Source: Merzomyia westermanni
Taxonomy: Eukaryota; Arthropoda; Insecta; Diptera; Tephritidae
Length of the DNA stretch: 64,000 nt
Reading direction: 5' to 3'
NCBI GenBank assembly: GCA_949987695.1
Contig: OX465289.1
Location: forward strand, 142,844,390-142,908,389
Part shown: piece after piece, positions 53,273-64,000 of the stretch
Numbering within the stretch: the first letter of the stretch is position 1
Layout: every line of letters starts with the position of its first letter
Translations under genes and position numbers: made by a program
The notes under the pieces: model-generated
What the model saw: only the letters and a program-made list of their open reading frames with translations
Databases searched by the model: none
What the model was told of the DNA's origin: nothing

Positions 53273-54143
53273 AGTTCCTTTAAGTTAATTGAATTTAATT
53301 AAAAATTATCTTATTTTCTTTTTAGTACTTTATTTTATTTTATTTTTATTTATTTTATTTTATTTTAGTTTATTTTATATTAGGTAATTTTTTTTGCATT
53401 TCATTTCATAAGTACTATAACAACAAATATGACACAAACAAAACAAATTAAATACCCTCTTGAGTGATCTGAGCTAAAATAAATTTAACATGAATAATCA
53501 CTTATATTGTTTTTGCAAACATTGTGTATATTTATGATAAACGCAGTTCCGTTCCTGTTTTTGCCGATTGATAGCATTCGTCGTGTTTAGTCACGATTAC
53601 CGAATAATAACAATCAGCAAAGCACTTGTATGCACCTATATTCACATAATCAGAGCTTCACACACATATCCGCAAAGCAGTCAAACAAGATTCTATACAC
53701 GCATAGAAACAACATCAACAACAAGGCACAGACGGAGACGCAGGCAGATCATACGCGTAATTTCGCTGTCCTACCGAGCCCAAAGGTGCTTACACTTACG
53801 CTTACAAGCAGTAGATAGAGTAATTTAACCCATTGGCTTATTTACGCTTCTAAACAAGATGTGCTTTTAATAATAATTCCCAAACGGATTACCCACCATT
53901 TCCCGCTCGACCGGCGCGAGGGGCGCATCCGCATAGCGCGAGGATTATTCGTTCGTGCCGAGTCGTTGAAAGGCTTTGGCTTGTTTATCGTCGAGATCTA
54001 AAACTGCTCAGCTACAGAGAAAACCGCAGCAGCTAAGTAAAGGAGATATAAGATAGATTATATATTAAGAAATAATCAGTTAACAGAATAAAATGATTGT
54101 TAGAAGTTAATATAGAAATCAAAGAATAAGAAACAGTTAGTAG
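53273..54143. other. Spacer, AT-rich then GC-richer
   Basis: 53320-53400 is ttttattttatttt low complexity. 53880-54060 is richer in CpG (ctcgaccggcgcgagggg) and could be a retroelement leader or LTR piece, but I could not match it to another copy in the window. No gene seen. Confidence 0.4.
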
Positions 54144-55540
54144 CTATGTATTTAGGATAGAAAGAATTGATTTTTTTATGCTGAAAAGCGAGTCTGAAAT
54201 ATGAAATCTACCAGAAAGAGAGTTATAATCTTGACACAAACAGCGAAAAGGCTCATTTAACTGAAAATTAGTTCGGCACTGTTTTAAGACTATAGGTCTA
54301 AAATGCCTTGCAGGACGAGACGGTACATTGAAGTTCACTTCACTTAGAAGAAATGGTCTGGAGAGTGAACCATTTAGCAATTTAATCCTAAAAACAATTC
54401 CAAGCATTTCTCTCCGACTAGAAAGTGTGTGAAGATTAATGAGTTTTACACGATTCGTATAGGGTGGTAGATTATACAAGGGATCCCAATGACAATCTCT
54501 TAAGGCAAATAGTAAAAATTGTTTTTGAACTGATTCTAGGCGATCTACATGAACCTGGTAACGCGAGATCCAAATTATAAAACCGTATTCAAGTATCGGT
54601 CTGACTAATGTAGTGAAGTGAGCTTTAGTTATGTATTTACACTTTTTAAGGTTAAGTGGCATATAATTTAAATTGCACCAAGTAACTAGTGTATCTAGAT
54701 CTGATTGTAGCTTATTTCTATCTTCAAATGACGCGAATGACATGAAAAGCTTTACGTCGTAAGCATACATTAACATTTTTGAAAATTTTATTATTGTAGA
54801 AATATCATTTATAAACAACAAGAACAGAATCGGGCCAAGATGGCTTCCTTGAGGAACTCCTGAAGAGACATAAATGACATCGGATACTAAATTTTTTAAC
54901 ACTACTCTTTCCAAGGTAAGAAGAGATCCAGCGATTGAGACCCCGCTGGAATCCCAACTCATCGCGTTTATGAATAAGTATTGAGTGACACACTTTGTCA
55001 AAAGTTTTGCTGAAATCAGTATAACAACGTCGGTGTGCAGATTTTTTCTAAAGCCATTTGAGACATGACTGGTAAACTCAAGTAAATTTGTAACTCTGGA
55101 CTTTCCCTTACTGAACCCGTGGTGGCAGTCAGCTATCAAAGTAGAGATCGGACCCGTGAGTGGGCTTGTAACAATAGCTTCAAACAATTTTGGGATGGCA
55201 GAAAGCGTTGCTATGCCACGTTAATTCTCTATATAAGACCTATTCCCGATTTTATGCAGCGGTAGAAGAAACGATTCTTTCCACGCTGTTGGAAAAACAC
55301 CACACTTTAGTGATACGAGTAGATTGAACAAATTGGTAAGGGGTTGGTAAATATGGTTCGCACACTTTTTCAAGAAACATGTAGGAAAGCTACCAGGGCC
55401 ATGTTTAAAAGATTCTTTTAAGGTTTTGAGGTAAATTAGAACATCTTTGGCACATATAATTGGTGAATTAATTAAATTATGGTAGTATAAGATTCCAAAT
55501 GAATAGGTGAAAAGGAAGAACAACATGGTGGAAAATGAAA
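54144..55540 (-). pseudogene. Jockey-like LINE, 5' truncated
   Basis: Minus strand: VLIYLKTLKESFKHGPGSFPTCFLKK, NLLVSLKCGVFPTAWKESFLLPLHK (55470-55260), then HHGFSKGKSRVTNLLEFT, FDKVCHSILIHK (shifted frame), SGVPQGSHLGPILFLLFIND, MYAYDVKLFMS. The catalytic YADD is YAYD here. The C-terminal ILEYGFIIW and ALRDCHWDPLYNLPPYTNR blocks match the relic at 17990-19180. The frame 55187-54144 is open apart from the substituted active site and local shifts. Confidence 0.85.
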
Positions 55541-56510
55541 ATTGTGCGGAGACCCACATATATATTCTAACTACTACTTTAAATTCTTGTTTGTCCAGAT
55601 GAAATCGGATTAACGTTAACGTGGGCCCCACGTTGGGCACCAAAAATGTTTTCTGTAACATGTAAACGTGATAGTCGTAGTGTGATAGGCATAATACACC
55701 GTACTGTAAATCCTTCTGTGACAATATCAGAAATCCGGTCGTGGCTACAAGCGACTTTACAGGACCAGGATTATGACTTACAACGGCCAAATGTACCACT
55801 GATATTTCGACCCAATATTGGCTGAACGAAGAAGTATACATGTGGACAGGTAGATGAGAAGAAGGCACAATATCCACAGTTTGGCATGCACCTCGTTCTA
55901 ATGTAGTTAAAACTAAAAACAACGAATACCGATGAAACAGTAGAGACATACGAAAGCGCATTCATGCAGAAAACCCCGCAGTAAGTCACACCTTCCCTAA
56001 CGACAATACACGTAGATTGGCAAAGAGCACTCGCAGTGGTTAGAATTACTAAATTTAAGTAATTAATTAACTAATTAAAAAAAAAAAAATTATAAAATAA
56101 AGACAATGAAATGGCAATCAACACCATTTAGTGTTTAAGTAATCAATATGAATCACGCTAGATGTAAAAATGTTGAGTAAGCAAATATAACGATGCCATT
56201 TAAACCCCATATGGCAAAGGGGAGATGTAGCATCGATAATAGTATATCTTGTATCATCACTATCGATGTGTAATACCATACCATCACTAGAACTAGTATA
56301 CAAAGAATAATAAAAGACAGTCCTAATGATATGCTGAACTTGGACACATTAAAAGACAGCAGTGGGAATCTCTGCAAGAGAGGATTTATGTCGCAGTTTC
56401 AATCGCAGGAGGAAATGAGGTTTAATAAAGCAATGCCAACAATAGAGCGTCTAGTAGCGTTTGAGTCGGGCAACGTCTGATCGGGACGACCAGACTTAGG
56501 TGGAGGGCAG
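55541..56510 (+). pseudogene. Gypsy-family pol fragments before LTR f
   Basis: About 55770-55830 matches the post-protease block of 25020-25080 (attatgacttacaacggcc). 56340-56510 matches the pol end before LTR c (SQEEMRFNKAMPTIERLVAF). The middle (55860-56340) is unrecognised AT-rich DNA including a poly-A run at about 56077. Heavily deleted internal copy. Confidence 0.65.
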
Positions 56511-56934
56511 TGTGGCGAATATTTCCAAGTACACTCCCAACTAGTTTCAACACAACAGAGATAACGATGGCTACGCTTATGCATGCAAGCAAGAGAAAGT
56601 GAGATCGCGCGAGTGTTTGCAACACGAGTCAAGGAGGAGACGTCAATACATAACACCGACTCTTCGAGAACACGAAGAGGGAACAACAAAGAAACTTCTG
56701 GGTGCGTAGGGTAGGAGCCTGTCGAACTATAAAAGGCAGTAACCAACCAAGGCAGGATGATCAGTTTGTATTCAAGTGTTGTGCAGTAAATTACTGTGGA
56801 ATTATCAAACTCATGAATTTCTATTGCGTTTATACTAGTAAATAAAACTAGTTATTTGTTACAGTATTTGTGCGTGTGTTTATTTCACTTTACAGTGAAG
56901 GGAGAAATAATCGAACACTCATCGAATTCGTCAA
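56511..56934 (+). repeat. Gypsy-family LTR f
   Basis: About 424 bp from tgtggcgaatatttccaag to cgaattcgtca. It has pol-end sequence on its left and no primer-binding site on its right, so it is a 3' LTR. Same family as LTRs a-e but 20 kb away. Confidence 0.85.
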
Positions 56935-57768
56935 AATATGTTTTAGATAACCGAACGATTAACGTCAATTAAACCTCGATTAGCGTTAATACTATGTACA
57001 CACTACAGCATAAAACGCCTATTTTCGTATAAAACACTTCACATAAAACAAGTGCGTTCAAACCGAAACTGAAACGATTCTTATTTTCACTTGGCAACTT
57101 CTAAATTAGTATATTGGGTTGAAAGAATTAGTGCGTTGAACCCGCATTAATTAACAGCACATTTATTGGACTACAAAATAAAACAAATATTTGATAAATT
57201 TCTTATAACTGTGGCAACAAGGCAAAAACCCAAAGTAATTTTTTGGAAATTTCAAGTATAGCGCTTTGAAAGCTAAAATTGTATATAAAATCCACAATTT
57301 CTTAGCAAAGACCGTATTTTAAGAGCTTTTTGTACGAAGACAATATCTTATTTTTGTCCTTTCTTGAGTTTGGCCTTTCTCGCTTATTGACACAGATATA
57401 TGTATATACAGATATATGTATATACGTGTATCAGATATGCTTTAAAAGCATTAGTTGAGGCTGCTCGATGATACTGATGTATTTTTTTCTAGGACAAAAC
57501 CGAATACAAATCAGTACGGAACCCAAAAAATCAGCACATTTCCGCTTTAATTCAGGAATTAAAAAAAAACAGTTCAAGCTATGAAAAAGCACCTTAACAG
57601 AGAGTTGAAAGTTTTTATAAGACCATTTGAAAGACGTTGGCTTTTCTGGCGCAACAGTCTTAGAAAAAAGTCCTGACACTCACCATTCGTGGTGAAAAGC
57701 TTTTTTGACAGTCGCTTTTTCGTTGCTGCTAATCATAAATGAATAGTAAATAACACACCTAAGTTTTA
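56935..57768. other. Intergenic, no gene seen
   Basis: AT-rich, including tatatgtatata repeats near 57400-57430. No coding family signature on either strand. Confidence 0.45.
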
Positions 57769-57865
57769 CAAGGTAATTATTGCTAAGACATCTGAAAGTC
57801 TTTCGTGAGACTTTTGTCTTACGAAAGACTATTTTGATGTGAAAGATGTTTTCAGAATTACCCTG
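57769..57865. mobile_element. 97-bp foldback MITE
   Basis: Almost entirely two inverted arms: caaggtaatta...ctgaaa-gtctttcgtgagac and its imperfect inverse cttacgaaagac...ttcagaattaccctg, with a loop of a few bases. TA lies on both sides (57767-57768, 57866-57867), suggesting a Tc1/mariner-type donor. Confidence 0.7.
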
Positions 57866-57867
57866 TA

Positions 57868-58507
57868 CGTATCGTCTACAAGTACATTGATTTGTGTAGT
57901 ATTATTGAAGTTTGGCCCCTAGCAGGATCCTTCAGCAACCCAGCCAAATCATGTTGAAAGAAATAAAATATAATAACGATCCTTGTATATTAAATTCTCA
58001 TATACTTCTTTTCAGAGTTTTTTTTTGCTGTTTCCGTACCCAATAACCCACTTCGGACGGCACCAAAATTATATCATCGTCTATTCCAAGCTATGAAAGA
58101 GTCAAATATTAATGCAAATCAAGTATAATTGGAAGTAGCTCCCTCTCATTTTTTCCACACAAATAGTTTCTCTTGGAACTCTATCCGCAAGCCCAAAGGA
58201 GGTATTGCTTATTCCACATATTCCTGCCTTAGGTACAGCAATCTTTGCAAAGTCACAAGCGTATCTGAAATATATGTGAACAAAACAAATATTTTTATTA
58301 GACGCTGGAATGTGATATGCTCCCTGACGTTAGGACATAGCCCGCAAATAATAGTTTTGATTTACAAATTCATAGAAATGCATAAACAATTTGAACAAAT
58401 TAATTTTTGGCTATTCTCGCAACAGCAATCCCTATCAAAAAGCTCTGAAAACTTTTGCATGTAGGTAAACTACATACGAGTATATGTATTATTATCATTC
58501 ATATGTA
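57868..58507. other. Intergenic, no gene seen
   Basis: No protein family signature. The short open frame 58129-58464 has no recognisable motif. Ends with TA (58506-58507), the target copy of the next element. Confidence 0.4.
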
Positions 58508-59805
58508 CAGGGTGGCTGATGAAAGCCGCTACCAAAAAAAAATTAAATAACTTTTTTTCTATTTAATGAATCTGGTTAATTTTTTTTTTATTTTGCAGAT
58601 TGACTTTTACATTTAACAAAAATGGATAACTGGGACACTGAAACAATAATTTGGATTGTCCACCGCTATCACGCACTGGAGTCCGTAGTTTCGGTTCAAA
58701 GAGAGTATAGGCGCACGTTTGGCGGCAATCCTCCGAGCAAATGGACCATAATAAGACTTGTAAACAATTTTGCCGAGCATGGGACAGTCAACAGAAGACC
58801 TTACCATCGAAACCCTTCAGTTCGAACGGAGGAAACAATCGCTGCTGTAGCTGCTGCCATACAAAACAATCCACGTGTTTCGACAAGAAGCTTATCTGCT
58901 CAAATGGGTGTAAGCAGACAGTCATTACAGTCAATTATGCACAAAGATTTGGACTTATTCCCATATAAAATTCAAATGGCCAACAAACTGAACGCTGCAG
59001 ACTTGCCGATTCGCTTGGAATTTTGACAGAAGATGCTTCAAATGGTGGAAGAGGATGGAAACATGTTGAACTGTCTTTTCATGTCTGACGAGGCCCATTT
59101 CGATTTAAACGGCAACATAAACAAACAAAATTGTCGAATATGGAGTGCTTCCAACCCACAGATACTCCATGAGATGGAATTGCATCCACTTCGTGTCACA
59201 GTGTGGTGTGCAGTTTCATCACGCTGCATTGTCGGGCCCTACTTCTTCGAAGAAAACGGTCACACCGTTACGGTTACTGGAGACCGTTACTTGAGCATGT
59301 TGAGAGAGTTTTTCTCTCAAGAATTACGCCGAATGAGAATTTCTTTCAACTCTGTGTGGTTTCAGCAAGATGGTGCAGCTCCTCATATAGCCCAACCTGT
59401 TATGACAGAATTGCGACGAAAATTTCCCAATAAGCTGATATCCGGAAACTCCCAGGCCACCCAGGTCGCCTGACCTTACTGCACCTGACTTTTTCTTGTG
59501 GGGTTATTGCAAACAGGAAGTCTTCAAGGCAAAACCAACAAATTTGAATGAACCATCCATTCGAGAAACAATTGCGGCTATTCCTGTCTCAGCTCTCCAA
59601 GCAGTAATGAACAACTTTTTGGTAAGATGCCGCACATGCATCGACGAGCAGGGGGGCATTTAAATTCCATTATTTTTAAAACTAATTAAGCTATATTTAA
59701 TAAAATTTAATGAGCTTTAACATGAATAAAAGAAAAATGAATTCCATACACTGAAAAAAAAATTATTTGAGTTTCTTAATGTAGCAAAATTCATCAGCCA
59801 CCCTG
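58508..59805 (+). mobile_element. Second rosa-like mariner (1298 bp)
   Basis: Inverted ends CAGGGTGGCTGATGAA on both sides, flanked by TA (58506-58507 and 59806-59807). It encodes a transposase of the same type as 13023-14104 but clearly a separate lineage, with different terminal repeats. Confidence 0.93.
58622..59689 (+). pseudogene. Rosa-like mariner transposase, one stop and one frameshift
   Basis: ATG at 58622 (MDNWDTETIIWIVHRYH). HTH blocks FGGNPPSKWTIIRLVNNF and SAQMGVSRQSLQSIMHKDL. A TGA at 59024-59026 ends the first open piece, and the same frame resumes with KMLQMVEEDG. Core: MSDEAHFDLNG (about 59082), VWFQQDGAAPHIA (about 59355), then after a frameshift at about 59445 PPRSPDLTAPDFFLWGYCKQ. 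Catalytic aspartates are all present. The C terminus ends GGHLNSIIFK, like the other rosa copy. Confidence 0.9.
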
Positions 59806-60880
59806 TACATATTTTAGTGTGCAAATTTTTCGCGGCACATTTCAGCACGAACACGCAATCTTGGTGGCATGACTTAATCCCAAATGGAAGTTCCCCTCCT
59901 ATTTCATAATACCAATTTTTTTACTTGCTATTACGTCACTGAAGTGAGTGTATCATAATCCCAAGTAAAACGGACATAATTGTAGGCCAAAAGACAAAAT
60001 AATCCTTTCCATTAACCCTATCCAACCACGTCTTACCTAGATTTTCTGCGCCAGTCTTTTATGTAGGCGGCCTTCGGCCGCGTTTATAAAAATAACCCTA
60101 AGCCGATCCAACACCGCCTTCGTTATCTACAGTTTTTCTGCGCATAATCCGTTTCTTGTAGGCGGCCTTCGACAGCACTTTTAACCCTTGCAACACCTTT
60201 AACAAGTAACCCTTAGCCGATACTTTGTCTGCACAGAATTCCGGGTCCAATCGGAAATGTATCATCACATGCAGTATTGACATCACTGCCAATTTGACGA
60301 TTGATGCTGTTGATAGAATTTTTGCCAGTTTGCAAGAAGTTTGTTTACATTTGTGAAGGCGTTAAATACTAAAATGGAAATTTTGTTGAATTTAACAACA
60401 GGCGTAAATTGTGAGCCAAGGTTTTTCGATTTTAAATTTAAAAAAAGAAGGCTTTTGAAGTTGAAGAGAAAAATCCTTAAGTATAAATTTGTGTCTCTAA
60501 AAAGAGAAATTCCTTTGCAACGCTGAAAAGATAAAAATACAAATTATGTCATTAGCATTCTTTCTTAATAATTTAATTATTTATGAAAAGCTTTTAATTG
60601 AATAGAAAGGGAAAATTTAAGAGACAACCGCCATGATGAAGAAGTCTCCGAAATGGAAAGATTGTCTCTAAAAAAATTGGGATTGCGACACAGCAGGTAG
60701 ATGGGATTATGCCACCTAGGATCATTTCATAGCACCGCAATCTTCAAAAACACTTTTTAACATGCTTATGTATGTGCATTAAGATGTTCGTTATATCAAT
60801 TATTTCGCAAATCCAAAGTTCGCCGGGCGGAATATTTTTATAACCATATTCATTCAGGGTGCAGCAAAATTAATAAAAAA
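59806..60880. other. Intergenic with duplicated hairpin block
   Basis: taggcggccttcggccgcg at about 60064 and gtaggcggccttcgacagc at about 60159 head two diverged blocks of about 95-100 bp (both followed by taa-ccct-agccgat). The open frames 60098-60292 (minus) and 60341-60526 (plus, Lys-rich) have no family I know and are probably chance. Confidence 0.45.
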
Positions 60881-62340
60881 AACAAGTAAGGAAGTCTAAG
60901 TTCGGGTGGAACTGAACATTATATACCTAGTAGAGATCTATTATGGCATACCAGGTCTATTTTAATACATTTCGTTTGCATTATAAACCCAGCTGATTGT
61001 TCTCAATAAAAACACTTCTGTTATGAGTTTTGAGGGGTAAATTAATTTAAAAAAAATATAAATGTATGGCGCGATATACAACGGGTATATCATCATTAAC
61101 CTCCTAAGAGATTTTTGCGCCGAGCTTCCCTTCCAATTTGTGGTGTGCCGCTTTAATTTTTTTCCTGCAAATTGGCGGGACCTATAGATTTTTGCCGACT
61201 TCGAACGGCACATACAAAGGAGATGATATTTTGCTGAAAAGCTTTCCATAGCAGAAAGACACTCGGAGAGTTTGCCAAACCACTGCCGAGAGGCGACCCA
61301 GTTTTGAAACACTTTTTCAAACCACTTTTGTTGTTACCCGTCCCAGGACTCGAACCTTGGACCTTCGGTGTGGTAGGCTGGCAACACTACGGCCACACCA
61401 CGGCGGCCACCATGAATTTATCTGTTTATAAACAGCTTCTCTACCAACAACTGCTAACCACATTTTTTCAAAATACCAATACATGCACATTTTATATTTG
61501 AAAATTTTTGCGTTCAACTAGATAGACAGACAGACAGACGGACATTGCTAAATCGACTCAGCTCATCGTCCGTATTATTCCAGTTTACTTATTGATGGGC
61601 CCATCTCTTCCTCTTCCATTTCATGTTCATTAAAGGTATGAAAATCAAAAAAGGTATATAACTTCCCTATTGCAGTTGGGTATTAAAAACTTGCCCGGAT
61701 ATTTTACTTGTGTGAAAACCGATTTGCTTAATTTTTTGCAGGAGTATACAACATACTATTGAGAAGCAGCTGACCAATTTTGATTGAAATATCTAGTTCA
61801 AACTACAAGCAATTGCCTGTGAAAATAGTAGAATTTTTATGCTGAAAAGTGGGCCACGCCTACTTCCCCAAAATACACAAAATTTTTTGCGGTCGAATTT
61901 TCCTTAAAAAGCGTATTATGTGTGCAAGCATAGCTTGCATGGTTATAAAAATTTTCGCGTTTTACATTTGACAAACAAATTTTTCAGAACTATGTTAAAA
62001 AACTGGGCGTGGCCGTACACCGATTTCGCCCATTTTTACAACAAACATTTATCTTTATATGTACAACATTTTCGCCAAATATCGTTTCGATAAATCATTT
62101 CTACCGGAGTTATGATATACAAAGTTTTGTGTAATAATCCACTATAAAAGGGGCGGGGCCACGCCCATTTTCAAAAATTTTTATTTTTCGACTTTCTTCT
62201 CTCACGGACACATTGAACTTGAAATTTACATGATATAAAGCTTTTGCACGCAAAGTTATTGCCTATTAAATATATCTATGATCCTTTTCCAAACCTTTCG
62301 TATAAAAGTGGGCGTGGACCTTAACCGATTTCGCACATAC
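60881..62340 (+). mobile_element. Mini-me/DINE-1-like repeat, third locus
   Basis: Starts aacaagtaaggaagtctaag with hairpin-like gttcgggtggaactgaac, has (GTCY)n at about 61522-61546, and aligns with copies A and B from ttgcaggagtatacaac through aaaagtgggccacgcc to cgatttcgcacataccttg. It is interrupted by a SINE at about 61030-61412. Noncoding. Confidence 0.7.
61030..61412 (-). mobile_element. tRNA-derived SINE, copy 4
   Basis: Minus strand: head ggccgccgtggtgtggccg, B box ccaaggttcgagtcctgg (GGTTCGAGTCC is an exact Pol III B box), full family body including gggtcgcctctcggcag, and an A/T-rich tail near 61040. Best preserved promoter of the four copies. Confidence 0.85.
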
Positions 62341-62530
62341 CTTGTATTACAATAAATATATGTGGTTAATTGTGGCCTGTGCTATCAGCCCATTAATGGT
62401 CGACGGTGGGGTGCCGCTTAGCATCAGGCTGTCATACACGTCTCATCCGAGAGTGAGCCGCACGGGTGATGCGCGAAAAAATGCAGGATCCGCCAGCTTC
62501 ATTAACTGGAAGGGGGCGGCTATGGTGTCG

Positions 62531-63031
62531 TCAATGTTGGACACAGGGGTCATGCGGTGGTTGCGCGCGAGAACCGTGGTTTAAGTGGTGACCCTTTTGG
62601 TTACGCGTTTCCGCTCCACCCTTACATGGTTGTGGTGTTTGTACTGAACGTCGGGTCGTGTCTGACTCGCGGATTCTCCGCTGCCGTAGTAGCGGTCGGA
62701 AAGGACGTGTTTCCGAGCCGCCGAGCTGTGAAGTAGGTGGGCCTGCTGACTTAGTTTCTTCCGCTTCCTCTTTTGCTTCTTGCTCTACCCAAGACTTGGT
62801 GGTTTCCGTTATGACTATGGACAACGCGCTATTAGACATTTCTTCGTCGGCTTCGATGTTGTCGGTAGTTTGCCGGTGGTGCGTGGGCCAGTAATTATTT
62901 GTTTCTTCTCGTTTCAGCTCGGGTAATTTGGAAGGAAGTAAGGGCTCTGGAGAAATTAGAGAAATGCTCCAAAATATCCGACGACTTTGGTGCATCCGTA
63001 GTATGGACTCGAATAATTCCTTGCTCCACAT
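62531..63031 (-). pseudogene. BEL-related open frame with protease-adjacent linker
   Basis: 166 residues: starts MWSKELFESILRMHQSRRIF, then a charged linker (EQEAKEEAEETK) and an arginine-rich part (RPLLRQRRIRESDTTRR) leading into the protease-like block in another frame. Domain identity is weak; placement next to the protease suggests the gag-protease linker of a second copy. Confidence 0.45.
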
Positions 63032-63306
63032 CGGTTTCCATCAGCTGGTCGTTTGTTTTGAGTGGCCACTCCGAGGGGGTTCACTGCAGTTAGCTCGGAC
63101 CATGCCACCACAGCGTACTCTCCACCAATTCTTGAGGTATGCTGGATTATCACCAGAATCGACATGCAGCATGGTGGCTTCCGCAGCCAAGAGAGCACGA
63201 TGGTGGAGTCCGTCCCTTTGGAGACGACTGGATGTGCTACTTCAAACGGTGGGAGTAAAGCATAAATTAATTCGGCCAGAAGCAATGCTCCCACAATTCC
63301 AGCCAC
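62956..63306 (-). pseudogene. BEL/Pao RNase H continuation
   Basis: GALLLAELIYALLPPFEVAHPVV, GTDSTIVLSWLRKPP: the expected continuation of the RNase H after ...LPWLEL, in a new frame. Then TSRIGGEYAVVAWSELTAVNPLGVAT, which resembles a degraded NPADxxTRG block. Confidence 0.7.
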
Positions 63307-63851
63307 GGTAAAGACACGGTTTTTAAAGGGATCAGTTTGGTTTTACCTACAAGCAAGTTTACATAAGGGTCCTTTCCTGTGGAGGGTTCGCGCACTCTCG
63401 CATACAAGGCTGCTGCATATGCCTTTTCCGACGCATCACAAAATACATGAAACTTCATTTCATTCCAGCGTGTGAAATGGATCCACCTAGGAATCTTGAT
63501 GTCGGAGATATGGGCATAACTTGTGAGAAAGTTTTCCCAGCGTCGCTGAGGGCCGGGGGGGAGGTTGCCATCCCAATATATCTTAGTCAACCATATGTCC
63601 TGCATCAAAATGTTTGCCTCTACTACTATGGGGCCTAACCACCCGGCCGGATCGAACAAGTTTGCAACATAGGATAATACGTCACGTTTAGTATAGTTAA
63701 CCTTTACGGGGATTTTCTGGACACTAAAGTGAAACATATCGCGTACCGCATTCCACCGAATGCCTAACATTCTGGCCCCGCTTAGGTCATCAGTGTCATG
63801 AAACTCTTCTTTGGCAACGCTGACAGGATTTCTTTCGAGTTCGCTGTCCAT
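63267..63851 (-). CDS. BEL/Pao pol fragment: Pao and RNase H region
   Basis: 194 residues: RMLGIRWNAVRDMFHFSV, TKRDVLSYVANLFDPAGWLGPIVV, IPRWIHFTRWNEMKFHVFCDASEKAYAAALYARV, LIPLKTVSLPWLELW. These match the order of the corresponding part of the 38458-39813 / 38207-38457 region (KLFDPAGWL, SDASEKAF, LPRLELC). Start codon arbitrary. The RT palm is upstream of any open frame and mostly absent. Confidence 0.85.
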   Translation of the reverse strand: MDSELERNPVSVAKEEFHDTDDLSGARMLGIRWNAVRDMFHFSVQKIPVKVNYTKRDVLSYVANLFDPAGWLGPIVVEANILMQDIWLTKIYWDGNLPPGPQRRWENFLTSYAHISDIKIPRWIHFTRWNEMKFHVFCDASEKAYAAALYARVREPSTGKDPYVNLLVGKTKLIPLKTVSLPWLELWEHCFWPN

Positions 63852-63900
63852 TTTCGAAGAGGGAATCCCGATCCTTTGAGCGGCGATCAGTCTTGCTAGA

Positions 63901-64000
63901 TTTTTCTTACCCTTTGTTACTGAAATACCTAAAATAAAAATTCTTAATTTTTAGTAACATGTTAGCTTATTTATATTTGAAATATAATATTTTTGATGTT
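63901..64000. other. AT-rich window end
   Basis: No feature recognised in the last 100 bases. Confidence 0.4.

Larger units (their letters stand above)
62345..63900 (-). mobile_element. BEL/Pao relic 2, rearranged
   Basis: Minus-strand pieces of a BEL/Pao pol different from the 35-43 kb element. The RNase H/Pao region (63851-62956) lies 5' of a protease-like block (about 62580-62370: TPVSNIDDTI, LADPAFFRASPVRLTLG, DVYDSLMLSGTPP), opposite to the normal order. LTRs not seen. Confidence 0.7.

Noticed and set aside
53880..54060. LTR or LINE promoter (CpG-richer block)
   Set aside because: No second copy in the window and no diagnostic end; left as spacer.
60341..60526. Lys-rich 61-residue gene
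   Set aside because: No homologous copy in the window, no domain, ordinary AT-rich composition; could not be supported.
61304..61412. Genuine tRNA gene
   Set aside because: B box is perfect but it is the head of a longer SINE repeated four times, and no full cloverleaf is evident.

Overview
The window looks like repeat-dense DNA from a higher fly (Brachycera, plausibly a tephritid fruit fly). The grounds are mini-me/DINE-1-like rolling-circle repeats with (GTCY)n tracts, rosa-type (DD41D-spaced) mariner transposases, a SAP-like gag in a Ty3/gypsy family, BEL/Pao, piggyBac and several LINE groups. I found no convincing host gene, rRNA or free-standing tRNA gene. Nearly every recognisable coding stretch belongs to a mobile element and almost all are broken.

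Layout. (1) 1-11672: a head-to-tail array of about 3.53-kb units (three complete, one partial) derived from a Helitron/Helentron-type rolling-circle transposon. Each complete unit carries a helicase relic split by the same 370-bp mariner-derived MITE. (2) About 11668-17216: noncoding mini-me-like repeats, including a roughly 1.9-kb tandem duplication. One copy holds a near full-length rosa-like mariner (12901-14217) and the other is the matching empty site. (3) 17231-34480: a tRNA-derived SINE, a Jockey-like LINE relic and a train of five LTRs with gag-pol remnants of one gypsy family, interrupted by SINEs, LINE pieces and other insertions. (4) 34490-44540: a second gypsy element on the minus strand, split by a complete BEL/Pao element (35335-43721; target duplication gatat). 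That BEL has a second gag-like zinc-knuckle ORF between integrase and its 3' LTR. (5) 45004-46152: a LINE relic. (6) 46493-49551: a complete but inactivated piggyBac (TTAA target, 12-bp inverted repeats) carrying another copy of the MITE. (7) 50005-53272: a LINE with a 2A-like peptide motif at its N terminus. (8) 54144-56934: a Jockey-like LINE, then a gypsy 3' end and a sixth LTR. (9) 57769-57865: a foldback MITE. (10) 58508-59805: a second, different rosa-like mariner. (11) 60882-62340: another mini-me copy with a SINE. (12) 62345-63900: a rearranged minus-strand BEL/Pao relic.

How the parts relate. The elements parasitise one another and the nesting gives an order of events. The MITE hit a Helitron helicase before that Helitron was amplified in tandem. 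The rosa element entered one copy of the mini-me repeat after or around its duplication. The SINE landed in a gypsy LTR, BEL landed in gypsy-2, and the MITE landed in piggyBac. The autonomous rosa-like parent and its two-deletion MITE offspring are both present. The context suggests heterochromatin or a transposon trap, possibly a piRNA-cluster-like locus, but that is inference.
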